Shown: positions 17,833 through 26,226, counted from the first letter of the stretch. The stretch: 64,000 bases of DNA from Roseivirga sp. UBA6052 (GCA_002427755.1 DIYO01000009.1:1174582-1238581), one strand, 5' to 3'. Program-made: numbers and translations. Notes: a model not told the origin generated them from the sequence alone.

Positions 17833-19275
17833 TTACCTGTACCTCAGACGTTCTGTTTCTACAGAGCCGGTTGCTACAAAACTGAGTATGACCAGTACTA
17901 GGATTGAAGCTAGGATGAGTATAGAATTCTTGAATAATGGTGAATTGATAGCAGAACGATTGAATTGGAATTCAGGTAATTCTGCCAGCATACCTTTTTC
18001 AAATGGTTTATCGTTAAACACTAAAGGCAAAAAGAAAGCTTTCCATTCATCAGAGAATGCTAATACTTGCGATCTGTACGCATTATAGTGAGCTGTTGAT
18101 GTGCCAGCCATATCGATTAGGCTGTTTTGGAAAAGAATAGTAGGCGAAAGAAAGCCAAGGTTATTTACCCAAGTCTGTTGATTCGCTAAACTCTCATCAT
18201 AGGTTTTAATTAAAGGTGTCATTCGCTCTTCAAGAATATCTTTTGAAGCAAAATAATTTTGCCACCAGCCGTAGGCAGTTCCTTCACCTGAATCTTTCTC
18301 TTCATTAACTATTAGTTCAGGATGATTTCTGAGGTAGTTGTCGAGAATTTTGTCTTGCTCTTTGTCAATGGATGCTTGCTCAATTCTCATTTCATTAATA
18401 AGCAATGCACGTGAAGGTACGGGGTAGAGTACACTTGCGCTTTGGCTTAATAGAGATGGAATCACTAGTACAAATGTTACCCATAGCCCTAGTAAGGAGA
18501 TAGCATTGAAAGCACTAGATGTGCCTCTAAGATTAATAAAATAAGCCAATGCGAACCAAAAGCCTGCGTAAAGGCAAGTAACACCTGTTAACTGTAAGAG
18601 GTCTGCCACATTAAATGCTCCATTTAAAATTAGCATACCACTAAGGCATATTAGGAGTAAAATAGCAAGTACAAAGAACCTTATCAGTACCTTTTGCAAT
18701 AACCAAACTCTCATGCTCAATGGACTGGAGGCAATTAAGACCAGTGAACCTTGTTCTTTTTCACTACTCAATATATTATAGCAGAATGCAATGATCACTA
18801 ATGGGAGTAAATAGACCAATACAAAGGCCGGGTCGAAATTGCCCATTAAAAGACTGACTGGACTCGTCATTTCTGTGAAAGCAATACTGAAACTATCGCC
18901 ATTTAAGGTAGGCTTTACATAGTGGTTGAACATGTCGCTCTGACCTGTTGCAATCAAAGTTAAATTAGTTGGTTCCAGGGCGGCAACCCTTGGGTTATAG
19001 TTGCCGGTAGCTGTTGCTAAATGTGGAGATTGCCAAGAAGGTACATCCTTTAAGGTATATCCTTGGTTTAGAGAGTCGAGTCTTGCTGCCAGAAGAATGT
19101 CTGAAGCTCTCATCTCATCTTTAGCATTGGATATGCTAGACCCAATTTTTTCAACTCTCCTGTTGCCATTCCAACCAGAATACAGGCATAGAGCTACAAG
19201 AATTATAGTAATTGCACTCAACCAGTAGTTTCTGAATAAGTTTCTTATCTCAGTTTTAATATTTAAGGAGAACAT
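17833..19275 (-). CDS. ABC-2 type transporter permease, DUF3526-like
   Basis: 480 residues with an N-terminal membrane anchor (residues ~15-35), a long extracytoplasmic segment, then a cluster of five helices between about 165 and 290, a second soluble segment, and a final helix before SFVATGSVETERLRYR. The helix SSEKEQGSLVLIASSPLSMRVW, just inside the core, is the coupling region usual in NosY-like ABC-2 permeases. The large soluble loop matches DUF3526-type permeases. It starts 3 bases after the stop of the other permease; the two probably form a heterodimer with the ATPase at 20696-21394. Substrate unknown. Confidence 0.85.
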   Translation of the reverse strand: MFSLNIKTEIRNLFRNYWLSAITIILVALCLYSGWNGNRRVEKIGSSISNAKDEMRASDILLAARLDSLNQGYTLKDVPSWQSPHLATATGNYNPRVAALEPTNLTLIATGQSDMFNHYVKPTLNGDSFSIAFTEMTSPVSLLMGNFDPAFVLVYLLPLVIIAFCYNILSSEKEQGSLVLIASSPLSMRVWLLQKVLIRFFVLAILLLICLSGMLILNGAFNVADLLQLTGVTCLYAGFWFALAYFINLRGTSSAFNAISLLGLWVTFVLVIPSLLSQSASVLYPVPSRALLINEMRIEQASIDKEQDKILDNYLRNHPELIVNEEKDSGEGTAYGWWQNYFASKDILEERMTPLIKTYDESLANQQTWVNNLGFLSPTILFQNSLIDMAGTSTAHYNAYRSQVLAFSDEWKAFFLPLVFNDKPFEKGMLAELPEFQFNRSAINSPLFKNSILILASILVLVILSFVATGSVETERLRYR

Positions 19276-19278
19276 GGC

Positions 19279-20685
19279 TTATAATCTTTTTGAGGTGAAG
19301 ATGAGACCCAAAAAGGCCAGAACGAACCAACCGGTAATTACCGCGAAATTTTGTGAGTTCTCTTGTACAAGCTCACTTAAGGTTGGGGGTTTGTAAGAGA
19401 ACTCAGGTATTTCACTCCACAAAGCTTTATCGGCTTTATAAGCCCAATTACCATATTCAGAATTATCCTTAAAGTCATCATTTAGTGCTTTCTGAAGAGC
19501 GATGCGATAATTCTCTGCCTCATCTGAAAAATCCCAGTGTGTACTATAATCGGTATGTGCTAGAGACATTGAGGCAAACCGAACAGGAAGGTATGGTGAC
19601 AAGAGTGCTAGCCTTCTATAAACATTCGTTTGTTCATTATGTGTCTTTTTTAAAGCCTTGTAATGCTTAAAGTAAACCTCTGCTTCGTGTTCTTCACCCT
19701 TTTGCATTCGATAACCATCATAATTGAAAGGAAGATCCTCAATGCTTTCAACATTATATTCTTTGAGCGTTTCTTCTTCTAGCTTTTTGGCAGCAGCACT
19801 CCAGGGATCATGTCCGTCTAATCCTTTTGATTTATCTAAAGCAATGGCTTCGTCAAAAGCCTGTTTGTTAGGATAAGGATGCTGAAGCTCGGCAACGTTT
19901 GTGGCTGCCTTTGGAACAGCTAGGCAACTGATAATCCAAAAAGATAAAAGACTCACTAAAGCAATACCAGAATTTTTGGAAAGAGCAGATATAATTACAC
20001 TTAGACATGCAAAAATAGCGTAATAGGCTAAGTACACGGTCATCATAATAACCAAATTCGCCCAATTGAATTCTCCAAAATTGCTCAATGAATTCAATAA
20101 AATGCCTGCTAAAAGGAAAATGAATATTGTTAAGAGTGCGATTGGAACAAAGACACTGATCCATTTCCCTAATGCCAAATATTGGATTGGGATACCTTGA
20201 CTTTTGATAAGGTTAAGAGTTCCTTCTTCCTTTTCTTTTGTGATAGAGTTGTGCCCAATGAGTATAACTAACAGTGGAATAATGAATAGCAGTATAAAAT
20301 CTGGGGTTAGCTCTCCAAAGCGCGCTAATCCCGTTTGATCTGCAGCGGCTATGTATTGTGCTTCATTTCGAGCATGTGCTTCCAAAAAGATAGAAATACC
20401 TACAAACTTGTCTATTCCTTGATCGATTAGCGACAAAGGATATTTGGGTTTAAAAGCATAAGTGCCATAATGTGCAGCATTATGAGGGTTTTTGTCATCT
20501 TGGCTTTCCCATACATTTCGCTCATTTGAACTAGCTTGTGCATGTTGTTCTTGTACTGACTGATAGTAACTGCTGCTAATTAAGACTGAGACCCCGGTAA
20601 GTATTAAGACTATAAAAGTGGCCACTTTGAACTGACCTGATCTCAAAATCTGCTTAATTTCCTTTTTAACTAATAGATTAATCAT
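19279..20685 (-). CDS. ABC-2 type transporter permease
   Basis: 468 residues with the same design as its downstream paralogue: an N-terminal helix (~20-37), a soluble domain, five to six helices between ~130 and 270 including the ITKEKEEGTLNLIKSQGIP coupling segment, a second soluble domain, and a C-terminal helix (NFAVITGWFVLAFLGLIF). It starts 10 bases after the ATPase gene. Systems with two such permeases and one ATPase occur beside TonB receptors and metal genes in Bacteroidota. Transport direction is likely export; the cargo is not predictable from sequence. Confidence 0.85.
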   Translation of the reverse strand: MINLLVKKEIKQILRSGQFKVATFIVLILTGVSVLISSSYYQSVQEQHAQASSNERNVWESQDDKNPHNAAHYGTYAFKPKYPLSLIDQGIDKFVGISIFLEAHARNEAQYIAAADQTGLARFGELTPDFILLFIIPLLVILIGHNSITKEKEEGTLNLIKSQGIPIQYLALGKWISVFVPIALLTIFIFLLAGILLNSLSNFGEFNWANLVIMMTVYLAYYAIFACLSVIISALSKNSGIALVSLLSFWIISCLAVPKAATNVAELQHPYPNKQAFDEAIALDKSKGLDGHDPWSAAAKKLEEETLKEYNVESIEDLPFNYDGYRMQKGEEHEAEVYFKHYKALKKTHNEQTNVYRRLALLSPYLPVRFASMSLAHTDYSTHWDFSDEAENYRIALQKALNDDFKDNSEYGNWAYKADKALWSEIPEFSYKPPTLSELVQENSQNFAVITGWFVLAFLGLIFTSKRL

Positions 20686-20695
20686 GGCTATAGAA

Positions 20696-21394
20696 CTAGT
20701 TCATATGGGCTAGGTACAACTTCTCTAAATCACTATGGTCGATGTCATCTGCAGACAGTTGTTCAACCAATTTACCCGACTTCATAATGCCAATGTCGGT
20801 TCCGGTTTCCTTCGCTCTGAATAGATCGTGAGTAGCCATTAATGTCGCTACGCCTTGATCGCTCAGCTTAACCAATAGCTCTGAAAATTCATTACTCGCC
20901 TTTGGATCTAAGCCAGATGTTGGCTCATCCAATAGTAATGCCTTTGCCTTTTTGGCGAGTGCAATGGCAATACCAACCTTTTGACGCATTCCTTTCGAGT
21001 ATTTTTTTACTCGTTCAGAATGGGCTTGAGATTGAAGACCTGCTTCATCTAAGAAGTTGATTAAAGCACCCTTGTCATAACTTTTTTTAGAAAGCCCTAC
21101 AAAGTATTCCAGATTTTCTAATCCTGTCAGTTCACCATATAGGTTTAAATTTTCAGGGATATAGGCAATCACCTCTTTGGTTTTTATCGGTTCTTGATTT
21201 ACATCCATCATGTCAATCACCACTTTGCCGGATGTAGGTTTGATGAAATTTAAAAAGAGGTTGATGGTAGTTGATTTCCCTGCTCCATTTGCGCCCAAGA
21301 GACAGTAAATATCACCGGCTGAAACGCTAAGGTTAAGTTGGTCTAAGGCTAAATGCCCATCGTAGTCTTTCGTGAGATTTTCTGTATGCAGCAT
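20696..21394 (-). CDS. ABC transporter ATP-binding protein
   Basis: 232 residues from the ATG at 21394 (MLHTENLTKDYDG); the frame is open further upstream but that extension would run over the promoter and operator and lacks homology. Walker A is GANGAGKST, signature KYSKGMRQK, Walker B ALLLDEPTSGLD, and the switch His is in MATHD. It resembles NosF/CcmA-type ATPases that pair with ABC-2 permeases. First gene of the ATPase-permease-permease-DUF5916 operon. A Fur-family-like palindrome lies 50-65 bases upstream of the start, overlapping the putative -33 element, which suggests metal-dependent repression. Confidence 0.92.
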   Translation of the reverse strand: MLHTENLTKDYDGHLALDQLNLSVSAGDIYCLLGANGAGKSTTINLFLNFIKPTSGKVVIDMMDVNQEPIKTKEVIAYIPENLNLYGELTGLENLEYFVGLSKKSYDKGALINFLDEAGLQSQAHSERVKKYSKGMRQKVGIAIALAKKAKALLLDEPTSGLDPKASNEFSELLVKLSDQGVATLMATHDLFRAKETGTDIGIMKSGKLVEQLSADDIDHSDLEKLYLAHMN

Positions 21395-21444
21395 TGATCT
21401 AAAAATTGCGAATACAGTGCAAGTATTTAAGATTTTCAGATAAA

Positions 21445-21459
21445 TGCAACAATGATGCA
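21445..21459 (-). promoter_or_regulatory. Zur/Fur-like palindrome upstream of the ABC/DUF5916 operon
   Basis: TGCAACAATGATGCA on the + strand is a 7-1-7 dyad with one mismatch, and differs by two bases from the perfect site at 24782-24796. Read on the minus strand, its TTG serves as a possible -33 element about 20 bases before ATACTTG, a weak -7. An overlapping position implies repression. Assignment to Zur is inference from the perfect copy upstream of a zinc-type operon. Confidence 0.55.
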
Positions 21460-21501
21460 AAAATGGAGACCTAAGACCTGAAGGAAGGGGTAAATCAGAT
21501 A

Positions 21502-22380
21502 TTATTGGTTTAAAGAAGGGTTCTGATTTGACTCCTGAACCAATCTAATCGCATCCAAACCTCCATTAGACTTCTGGTATTTAGGCTTGAGTTCTATAAA
21601 ATTGCTTAGCCTATCTTTCGCTTTATTATAGATCACAGAATCTATACGAGTTGGTGTATAGTCTTGAGGAATGGCATAAGTAAAGTAACCCGAGTTACCT
21701 GCTTCTACAGGCATACTAAAGAAGTTTCTTTTAACAAATTCTCCTGTTTCTTCCTGACTTATCGATGCTGTTACAAAGAAGTCCACCGCATGTTCAGGAT
21801 AACCAAATAGATAACCATAAGCTCTATATCGATCATTTCTAGACTCGTATTCGATGGTGGTTAAGACAGTATTGGGATCAGCATTAGCAGTAAAACCCCA
21901 TTGTCCGAAGAAAGCCGCTTTCTGACTAATCTTTTTGGAGAACACGCTGTTACGTACTACTAAGAGCTGTAGGTTCCTTTTGCCTTTCCACGGTTGCTTG
22001 TAAGGAATCAACAAAAAAGTGAATTCATCATTTGAAAGCGCCTTGGTTACATTATTCCATCGTATTAGCTCTTGAAAGGCTAGTTGCGTGGAATCCGATG
22101 ATAGATCAACTATAGCTTTATCACCATCCTTCATGGTAGAATCCTTGGCAATTTCATAAGAAAGAGCAAACCCCAAACTACTTATAGGTTTGAGTGTATC
22201 TAGCAGAGTGTAGAGCGCCTCATGCTCGAGGCCATATGTTAAAATGTCATTGGCCATTTTCATCTCTTCCTTAGATAAGGAAGAGATGTTCCAAAGGTTT
22301 TTATTGTCTTGATAGACCTGCTTGGTTGAAGCACAAGAAATCGATAAGATCAGGATTGCTAACGCAACAACCTTTTTCAT
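21502..22380 (-). CDS. Uncharacterised lipoprotein at the end of the zinc-type operon
   Basis: 292 residues from the ATG at 22380, selected because MKKVVALAILILSISC is a perfect lipoprotein signal (Cys at about 16) and because this start sits immediately after the stop of the GTPase gene; the longer frame would overlap that gene. The mature part, with segments such as SYEIAKDSTMKDGDKAIVDL and FGYPEHAVDFFVTASISQ, matches no family I recognise. It is the last gene of the operon that begins with the MerC-like protein. A role in zinc or metal limitation is suggested only by position. Confidence 0.7.
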   Translation of the reverse strand: MKKVVALAILILSISCASTKQVYQDNKNLWNISSLSKEEMKMANDILTYGLEHEALYTLLDTLKPISSLGFALSYEIAKDSTMKDGDKAIVDLSSDSTQLAFQELIRWNNVTKALSNDEFTFLLIPYKQPWKGKRNLQLLVVRNSVFSKKISQKAAFFGQWGFTANADPNTVLTTIEYESRNDRYRAYGYLFGYPEHAVDFFVTASISQEETGEFVKRNFFSMPVEAGNSGYFTYAIPQDYTPTRIDSVIYNKAKDRLSNFIELKPKYQKSNGGLDAIRLVQESNQNPSLNQ

Positions 22381-22381
22381 C

Positions 22382-23584
22382 TTACTGGTATTCTGGGATT
22401 GGCCAATTATCAACAAAATGATCTCCGTCTTGCCATGCAATGATTTCATCAGGGCTGCAAAGACACTCATTCAGTTCTTGTGTGATTTTTTCAATATCTA
22501 ATTGTTGACCAATGATTACCAATTCATTCTTACGATCACCGAACATCTTACTCCAGCCTTCTTCTATGTAGTCTTTGTTTTCTACATATGCCTCGTACTG
22601 GATTCTCTGCTCATATGGCATAGAACACCACCAAACACCGGCTGAATCTGCTCTCAAAGAACCTCCTGCTTGCCCCCAAGAAAGGGCTTGGTCTGGTCTA
22701 GAAGCAATCCAGAATAGACCTTTACTTCTAATCACGTTGGCAGGCCACATTAAAGAAATGTACTGCCAGAATCTTTCAGGATGAAAAGGTCTCTTGTCTT
22801 TAAAGACAAAAGAGTTGATACCATACTCTTCCGTTTCAGGTGTATGTTCCGTTTCTAATTCCTTTATCCATTCAGCAGATTGTGAAGTCTTGTCATAGTC
22901 GAAGCTTCCGGTGCCGAGTACGGTTTTAAGCGGTACTTTGCCGAACTCAGAATCTATAATTTTCGCGCCTGGATTTAGATTAGTGAGCATGTCTTTCAGA
23001 AAAGCCAACTGCTCTTTGCTCACTAGGTCTGTTTTATTAACCAAGATTACATCTGCAAACTCTATTTGATCTGTAAGAAGGTTAACAATAGTTCTATCAT
23101 CACCTTCTTCATCATTCATTTCTCTACCTGCAATAGTATCAGCCGACCCAAAATCTTTGAGGAAGTTCATGGCATCAACCACTGTAACCATGGTGTCTAA
23201 TTTGCAGACATCCGATAAGTTAACCTCCAACTCCTCGCTTTCAAACCAGAATGTTTGTGCAACCGGTAATGGTTCAGAAATACCAGTACTCTCAATCAGT
23301 AGATAATCGTATTTATCTTCGAGCGCTAGTTTGGCAACTTCTTCAATAAGGTCTTCTCTTAATGTACAACAGATACAACCGTTGCTCATTTCCACGAGCT
23401 TTTCATCAGTCCGGCTCAGTGTATTCCCTTGTTTTACGAGTTCGGCATCAATGTTCACCTCACTCATATCGTTTACAATAACTGCCACGCGCATACCTTC
23501 TTTGTTATGCAAAACATGGTTTAGCAATGTGGTCTTACCGGCTCCTAAGAAACCAGATAAGACGGTTACAGGAAGTTTACTCAT
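22382..23584 (-). CDS. COG0523 GTPase (CobW/ZigA-like zinc chaperone)
   Basis: 400 residues. The G3E GTPase domain has Walker A GFLGAGKTTLLNH at residues ~11-23, the metal-binding CICC motif near residue 73 (NGCICCTLRED), ESTGISEPLPV, and the guanine motif NKTD near 185. The C-terminal CobW_C domain includes PFHPERFWQYI and the WWCSMPY region seen in ZigA/YciC-type members. These GTPases deliver zinc to client enzymes under zinc starvation and are usually Zur-regulated. It overlaps the His-rich lipoprotein gene by 8 bases within a five-gene operon preceded by a Zur-like palindrome, which fits that role well. Confidence 0.92.
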   Translation of the reverse strand: MSKLPVTVLSGFLGAGKTTLLNHVLHNKEGMRVAVIVNDMSEVNIDAELVKQGNTLSRTDEKLVEMSNGCICCTLREDLIEEVAKLALEDKYDYLLIESTGISEPLPVAQTFWFESEELEVNLSDVCKLDTMVTVVDAMNFLKDFGSADTIAGREMNDEEGDDRTIVNLLTDQIEFADVILVNKTDLVSKEQLAFLKDMLTNLNPGAKIIDSEFGKVPLKTVLGTGSFDYDKTSQSAEWIKELETEHTPETEEYGINSFVFKDKRPFHPERFWQYISLMWPANVIRSKGLFWIASRPDQALSWGQAGGSLRADSAGVWWCSMPYEQRIQYEAYVENKDYIEEGWSKMFGDRKNELVIIGQQLDIEKITQELNECLCSPDEIIAWQDGDHFVDNWPIPEYQ

Positions 23585-23945
23585 TAATTCTTAAGTAGGA
23601 TCTAATTTCTTTTACTTGAGCTAAAAGCTCTTTATTCACCTCAACCATTTCAGTTGATGTTAGCTCAACCCTTTCATGGCTATGGTCATGACCTTCATGA
23701 CCAGGCAATTCTAGATGGTAGCCGGGAATTTCGAAAAGGTTTTCTTCCAGATCATGAATTACGTCTTCTAGTGAATCTCTAGAAGCTACATCACCGGTCT
23801 CAAGGGCTTCCTCAATTGATGGGAGATAACCTAAAATCTCTTTTTGGATGTTATAGGCTTCATCAAGTTCCGCTTGATTGTATTGATTTTTTGAACCGCA
23901 CGAAGCGATCAAGAATAACAGGCAAAGTCCAAGGAATTTTTTCAT
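23577..23945 (-). CDS. Small lipoprotein with His-rich metal-binding motif
   Basis: 122 residues. Lipoprotein signal MKKFLGLCLLFLIASC, an acidic helical body, then the cluster PGHEGHDHSHERVE near residues 80-95, which resembles a zinc-binding loop of periplasmic carriers (ZnuA-like or ZinT-like). No domain name is known to me. It lies between the DUF3299-like gene (1-base gap) and the COG0523 GTPase gene (8-base overlap), so it is almost certainly co-expressed. It may capture zinc in the periplasm or hold it at the membrane; this is inference from motif and operon. Confidence 0.8.
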   Translation of the reverse strand: MKKFLGLCLLFLIASCGSKNQYNQAELDEAYNIQKEILGYLPSIEEALETGDVASRDSLEDVIHDLEENLFEIPGYHLELPGHEGHDHSHERVELTSTEMVEVNKELLAQVKEIRSYLRINE

Positions 23946-23946
23946 T

Positions 23947-24378
23947 TTATTCTTTTTCGATTTTTACATCATTCAGTATCAGATTCAGATAATCCAGCTT
24001 GGTATCGTTTAACTGGAGTTTGCCCTTCACTTTTATGAATTGATCAGGCTCGAAGTAATCGGGTACCGGATAGATATTGATCTGAGCAACAGTCTCTGCA
24101 CCACCGCCTCCGCAGAAGAAGCATGATGCATAAGGCATGGCAGAGAGTATAAAGGATGAATCCATTTCAAGTGGCAGAAAATATCCTGATAATGAAATTT
24201 CTTCACCTTCTAATGCCTTCAAAGATTCATCAAAAACAGGTGTAAGCAATTCTTCTTCAATAATTTCAAAATATCGCCATTCGTAAGTGATTCCTTCAAA
24301 TGCTTCCCATCCTTGTGGTGTGTTGTCTTGTTGAAGTCCGAATAATAATATCAGACTTACGAGTAGTTTACTTTTCAT
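23947..24378 (-). CDS. DUF3299-like exported protein
   Basis: 143 residues with an N-terminal hydrophobic segment (LLVSLILLFGL). The core has EGEEISLSGYFLPLEM followed by SAMPYASCFFCGGGGAE near residues 80-97 and a C-terminal OB-like segment VKGKLQLN. The Cys-x-x-Cys within a glycine-rich loop (CFFCGGGG) is the hallmark of the DUF3299 family and could bind metal. It overlaps the MerC-like gene by 11 bases. DUF3299 genes are repeatedly seen in zinc-responsive loci beside COG0523 GTPases; the exact function is not known. Confidence 0.8.
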   Translation of the reverse strand: MKSKLLVSLILLFGLQQDNTPQGWEAFEGITYEWRYFEIIEEELLTPVFDESLKALEGEEISLSGYFLPLEMDSSFILSAMPYASCFFCGGGGAETVAQINIYPVPDYFEPDQFIKVKGKLQLNDTKLDYLNLILNDVKIEKE

Positions 24379-24751
24379 TTCCTTTGACTTTGGTTATTCG
24401 CTTATTCATCGCGTGACTTGCTACAATGAGCAACGATCCTGTAACACGCATAATTGTCTCTTGGTTCTCAAACATACCGCCAAGAAGAACAAAAGCTAAA
24501 CCGCTCAAAGCTAAAATCAAAGGCAAAAAGTTTTTATGGCTTTGTACTGAAGTGATTACAGAAAATATGGCCAAAAAAGCGGAAACTATTAGAAAGGGTA
24601 TTTCTACCTTTTCAAGTAGTTCGGGGTTAACGCTCACGAATGTGGTTGACACCAATAAAATAGGGGTTAGGCCACAATGAATGGCACATAATACCGAAAC
24701 GAAAATTCCTAAATTATCTATGCTCTTTGGAGCCACACTTACCTTCTGCAT
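24368..24751 (-). CDS. MerC-domain small membrane protein
   Basis: 127 residues with four predicted membrane helices. The first contains LCAIHCGLTPILL, the Cys/His pattern of MerC-type proteins; the C-terminus is short and basic (MNKRITKVKGNEK). MerC proteins carry mercury in mer operons, but chromosomal Bacteroidota members sit in zinc-type operons and are probably metal carriers or sensors. First gene of a five-gene operon. Its ATG is only four bases after the -7 element TACTTTTG, so the transcript may be leaderless. The promoter is overlapped by a perfect TGCAACA-t-TGTTGCA palindrome. Confidence 0.85.
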   Translation of the reverse strand: MQKVSVAPKSIDNLGIFVSVLCAIHCGLTPILLVSTTFVSVNPELLEKVEIPFLIVSAFLAIFSVITSVQSHKNFLPLILALSGLAFVLLGGMFENQETIMRVTGSLLIVASHAMNKRITKVKGNEK

Positions 24752-24755
24752 GCTG

Positions 24756-24796
24756 CAAAAGTAAATAAGTAAAATAGTTTTTGCAACATTGTTGCA
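24756..24796 (-). promoter_or_regulatory. Promoter with perfect Zur-like palindrome for the MerC/COG0523 operon
   Basis: The 15-bp perfect dyad TGCAACATTGTTGCA is at 24782-24796. On the minus strand its TTG is the -33 element, followed after 20 bases by TACTTTTG (24763-24756), a perfect TAnnTTTG. A repressor on the dyad would block RNA polymerase. The 7-1-7 geometry is typical of Fur-family proteins, and the COG0523, DUF3299 and His-rich genes downstream point to zinc (Zur). No fur/zur gene is in the window. Confidence 0.72.
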
Positions 24797-24903
24797 TTTC
24801 TAAAAATAGATGTCTTACTTCGTTACAGTTTATTCATAGTATCGCTTACGAGCATCACTTTTCAGCTTGTTGGCGACTTATTGATCTTGTGAAAAGTAAA
24901 GCA

Positions 24904-24928
24904 AAGCCCTGATTCTAAATCAGGGCTT
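24904..24928 (-). terminator. Terminator after the DUF2490 operon
   Basis: Perfect 11-bp stem AAGCCCTGATT / AATCAGGGCTT with a 3-base loop. Both flanks are A/T rich, so it may work in both directions; on the minus strand it follows the DUF2490 stop by about 25 bases. Confidence 0.75.
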
Positions 24929-24953
24929 ATTTTTTATCTACGGTTTTGAATGA

Positions 24954-25634
24954 CTATTTGATACTTATGTAGTAGTTGACCATAAACCATAACTGGAAGG
25001 GATCATCCCAATCGACAAGGGTTCTGGTTCTGTAGTCCCAACCCATCTCCAGCCTTTGTCCTTCTTTGATCAGTTTACCGAAAGCCAGGTTTATTCTTTG
25101 CTCCATATTGACTTCACTAGATTGAATAATCGTAAGGTGTTCTAATGAGCTCTTGAGATACCATTCTTTTTCGTTTAGTGTGAGCCCTTTAAGTGGGAGT
25201 TCCTTTGAGAGTCTGTATCGAATACGATGTGTTGTGGCTTCATCACTATAGGTTTGGTCTGTTCTGATTCTATGTCCAAGCCTGAGCGAACTTCCGCGGT
25301 TTGTAATGGAAATTTGCTGCAAACCTCTCAATACATGCTCTCCCTGAGTAAACCGATTCAATAAACCTCCGGATAACTTTATGCTTGGGTTTAATCTGTA
25401 GGTACCAATGACAGTAAAATCGGTTCTTACATAATCGTAATCTGATCTAAGGCCACTGTTTGTTGTGCTTTGGAAAAGTTGGTTCATAGACTCCAGCTGT
25501 CCCGTCACTTGCCATTGTTCATTGAGTTTTTTGCTCACGATCAATTCGGGTAGTAAGCCTGTTCTTGACGTTTGTCCATAGCTAATTATGGACGCCAAAA
25601 GCATCGATATGAATAAAGCTATGGCTCTCATCAA
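24954..25634 (-). CDS. DUF2490 outer-membrane protein
   Basis: 226 residues: signal peptide (MRAIALFISMLLASIISYGQ), then amphipathic strands typical of a small barrel, with LPELIVSKKLNEQWQVTGQLESM, RLNPSIKLSGGLLNRF, RLGHRIRTDQTY and a C-terminus ending FQLWFMVNYYISIK. This pattern is DUF2490, predicted to sit in the outer membrane. It overlaps the PepSY-like gene by 4 bases (ATGA), so the two proteins are made together. Function unknown. Confidence 0.8.
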   Translation of the reverse strand: MMRAIALFISMLLASIISYGQTSRTGLLPELIVSKKLNEQWQVTGQLESMNQLFQSTTNSGLRSDYDYVRTDFTVIGTYRLNPSIKLSGGLLNRFTQGEHVLRGLQQISITNRGSSLRLGHRIRTDQTYSDEATTHRIRYRLSKELPLKGLTLNEKEWYLKSSLEHLTIIQSSEVNMEQRINLAFGKLIKEGQRLEMGWDYRTRTLVDWDDPFQLWFMVNYYISIK

Positions 25635-26221
25635 AAATCTAGGTTGGCAGTTGAAAGCAGCTTTACTTCTCGTATACTAATTAATTTCTCAAGAGAGAGT
25701 AGGGCCTCCCAGATATGGTATTTATTGTCTTTTTTAGCTTGAAAGACTAATTCGAAGCGTTCGGTTATTTTGCCGGCATCAGCCTTTTGAATGGCTTCTG
25801 TTAATAGCTCCTGAGCAGGACTAGTCCATTGCTTTTGCACCTTTTTAATTTTGATTTTATCAAAGTCGGAGAGGAGTGTTAAAAGTTGACCTTTGACATT
25901 GGAATTTAGTGCCTTCCAATTCACTAAAAACTCTATGTCTTCAAAATCACCCGATTCTGAAAATTCTACCGAATAATTCTTGTTGAAGTATTTAAACTTA
26001 GCCTCGTAACTGGTCTTACCTGAGGTTGTCTCTCTATACCATTTAACTTTAGCGTTATTGGGAAATACGGCATTCAGCCATTCAACGCTTTGGGTTGGAA
26101 CTTCAGTTAAACCAACTCGTTCTTCTTTTTCAATCTTGAATTCTTGACCAAACAGCGATTGGCCATTATATGATAGTAAGAGCAAGGTTAGGGTTAGGAG
26201 ATATCTAGGCTTGATCCACAT
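25631..26221 (-). CDS. Exported PepSY-like protein
   Basis: 196 residues with a signal peptide (YLLTLTLLLLSYNGQSLFGQ). The domain VEWLNAVFPNNAKVKWYRE...SYEAKFKYFNKNYSVEFSESGDFED (residues ~47-95) is the PepSY-like/beta-lactamase-inhibitor-like repeat common in Bacteroidota periplasmic proteins. The second half, ending near LLSTANLDF, may be a degenerate second copy. It is coupled to the DUF2490 gene by a 4-base overlap, and is 5 bases after the frameshifted small membrane gene. Possibly a periplasmic partner of the DUF2490 barrel. Confidence 0.75.
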   Translation of the reverse strand: MWIKPRYLLTLTLLLLSYNGQSLFGQEFKIEKEERVGLTEVPTQSVEWLNAVFPNNAKVKWYRETTSGKTSYEAKFKYFNKNYSVEFSESGDFEDIEFLVNWKALNSNVKGQLLTLLSDFDKIKIKKVQKQWTSPAQELLTEAIQKADAGKITERFELVFQAKKDNKYHIWEALLSLEKLISIREVKLLSTANLDF

Positions 26222-26226
26222 GGGGT

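Noticed and set aside
18001..18088. Various 60-100 residue ORFs opposite the long genes
   Set aside because: All are antisense shadows of well-supported genes, with no sensible composition, start or promoter.
22381..22470. Longer N-terminus for the last lipoprotein gene of the zinc-type operon
   Set aside because: It would overlap the COG0523 gene and hide the lipoprotein signal; the ATG at 22380 is clearly better.
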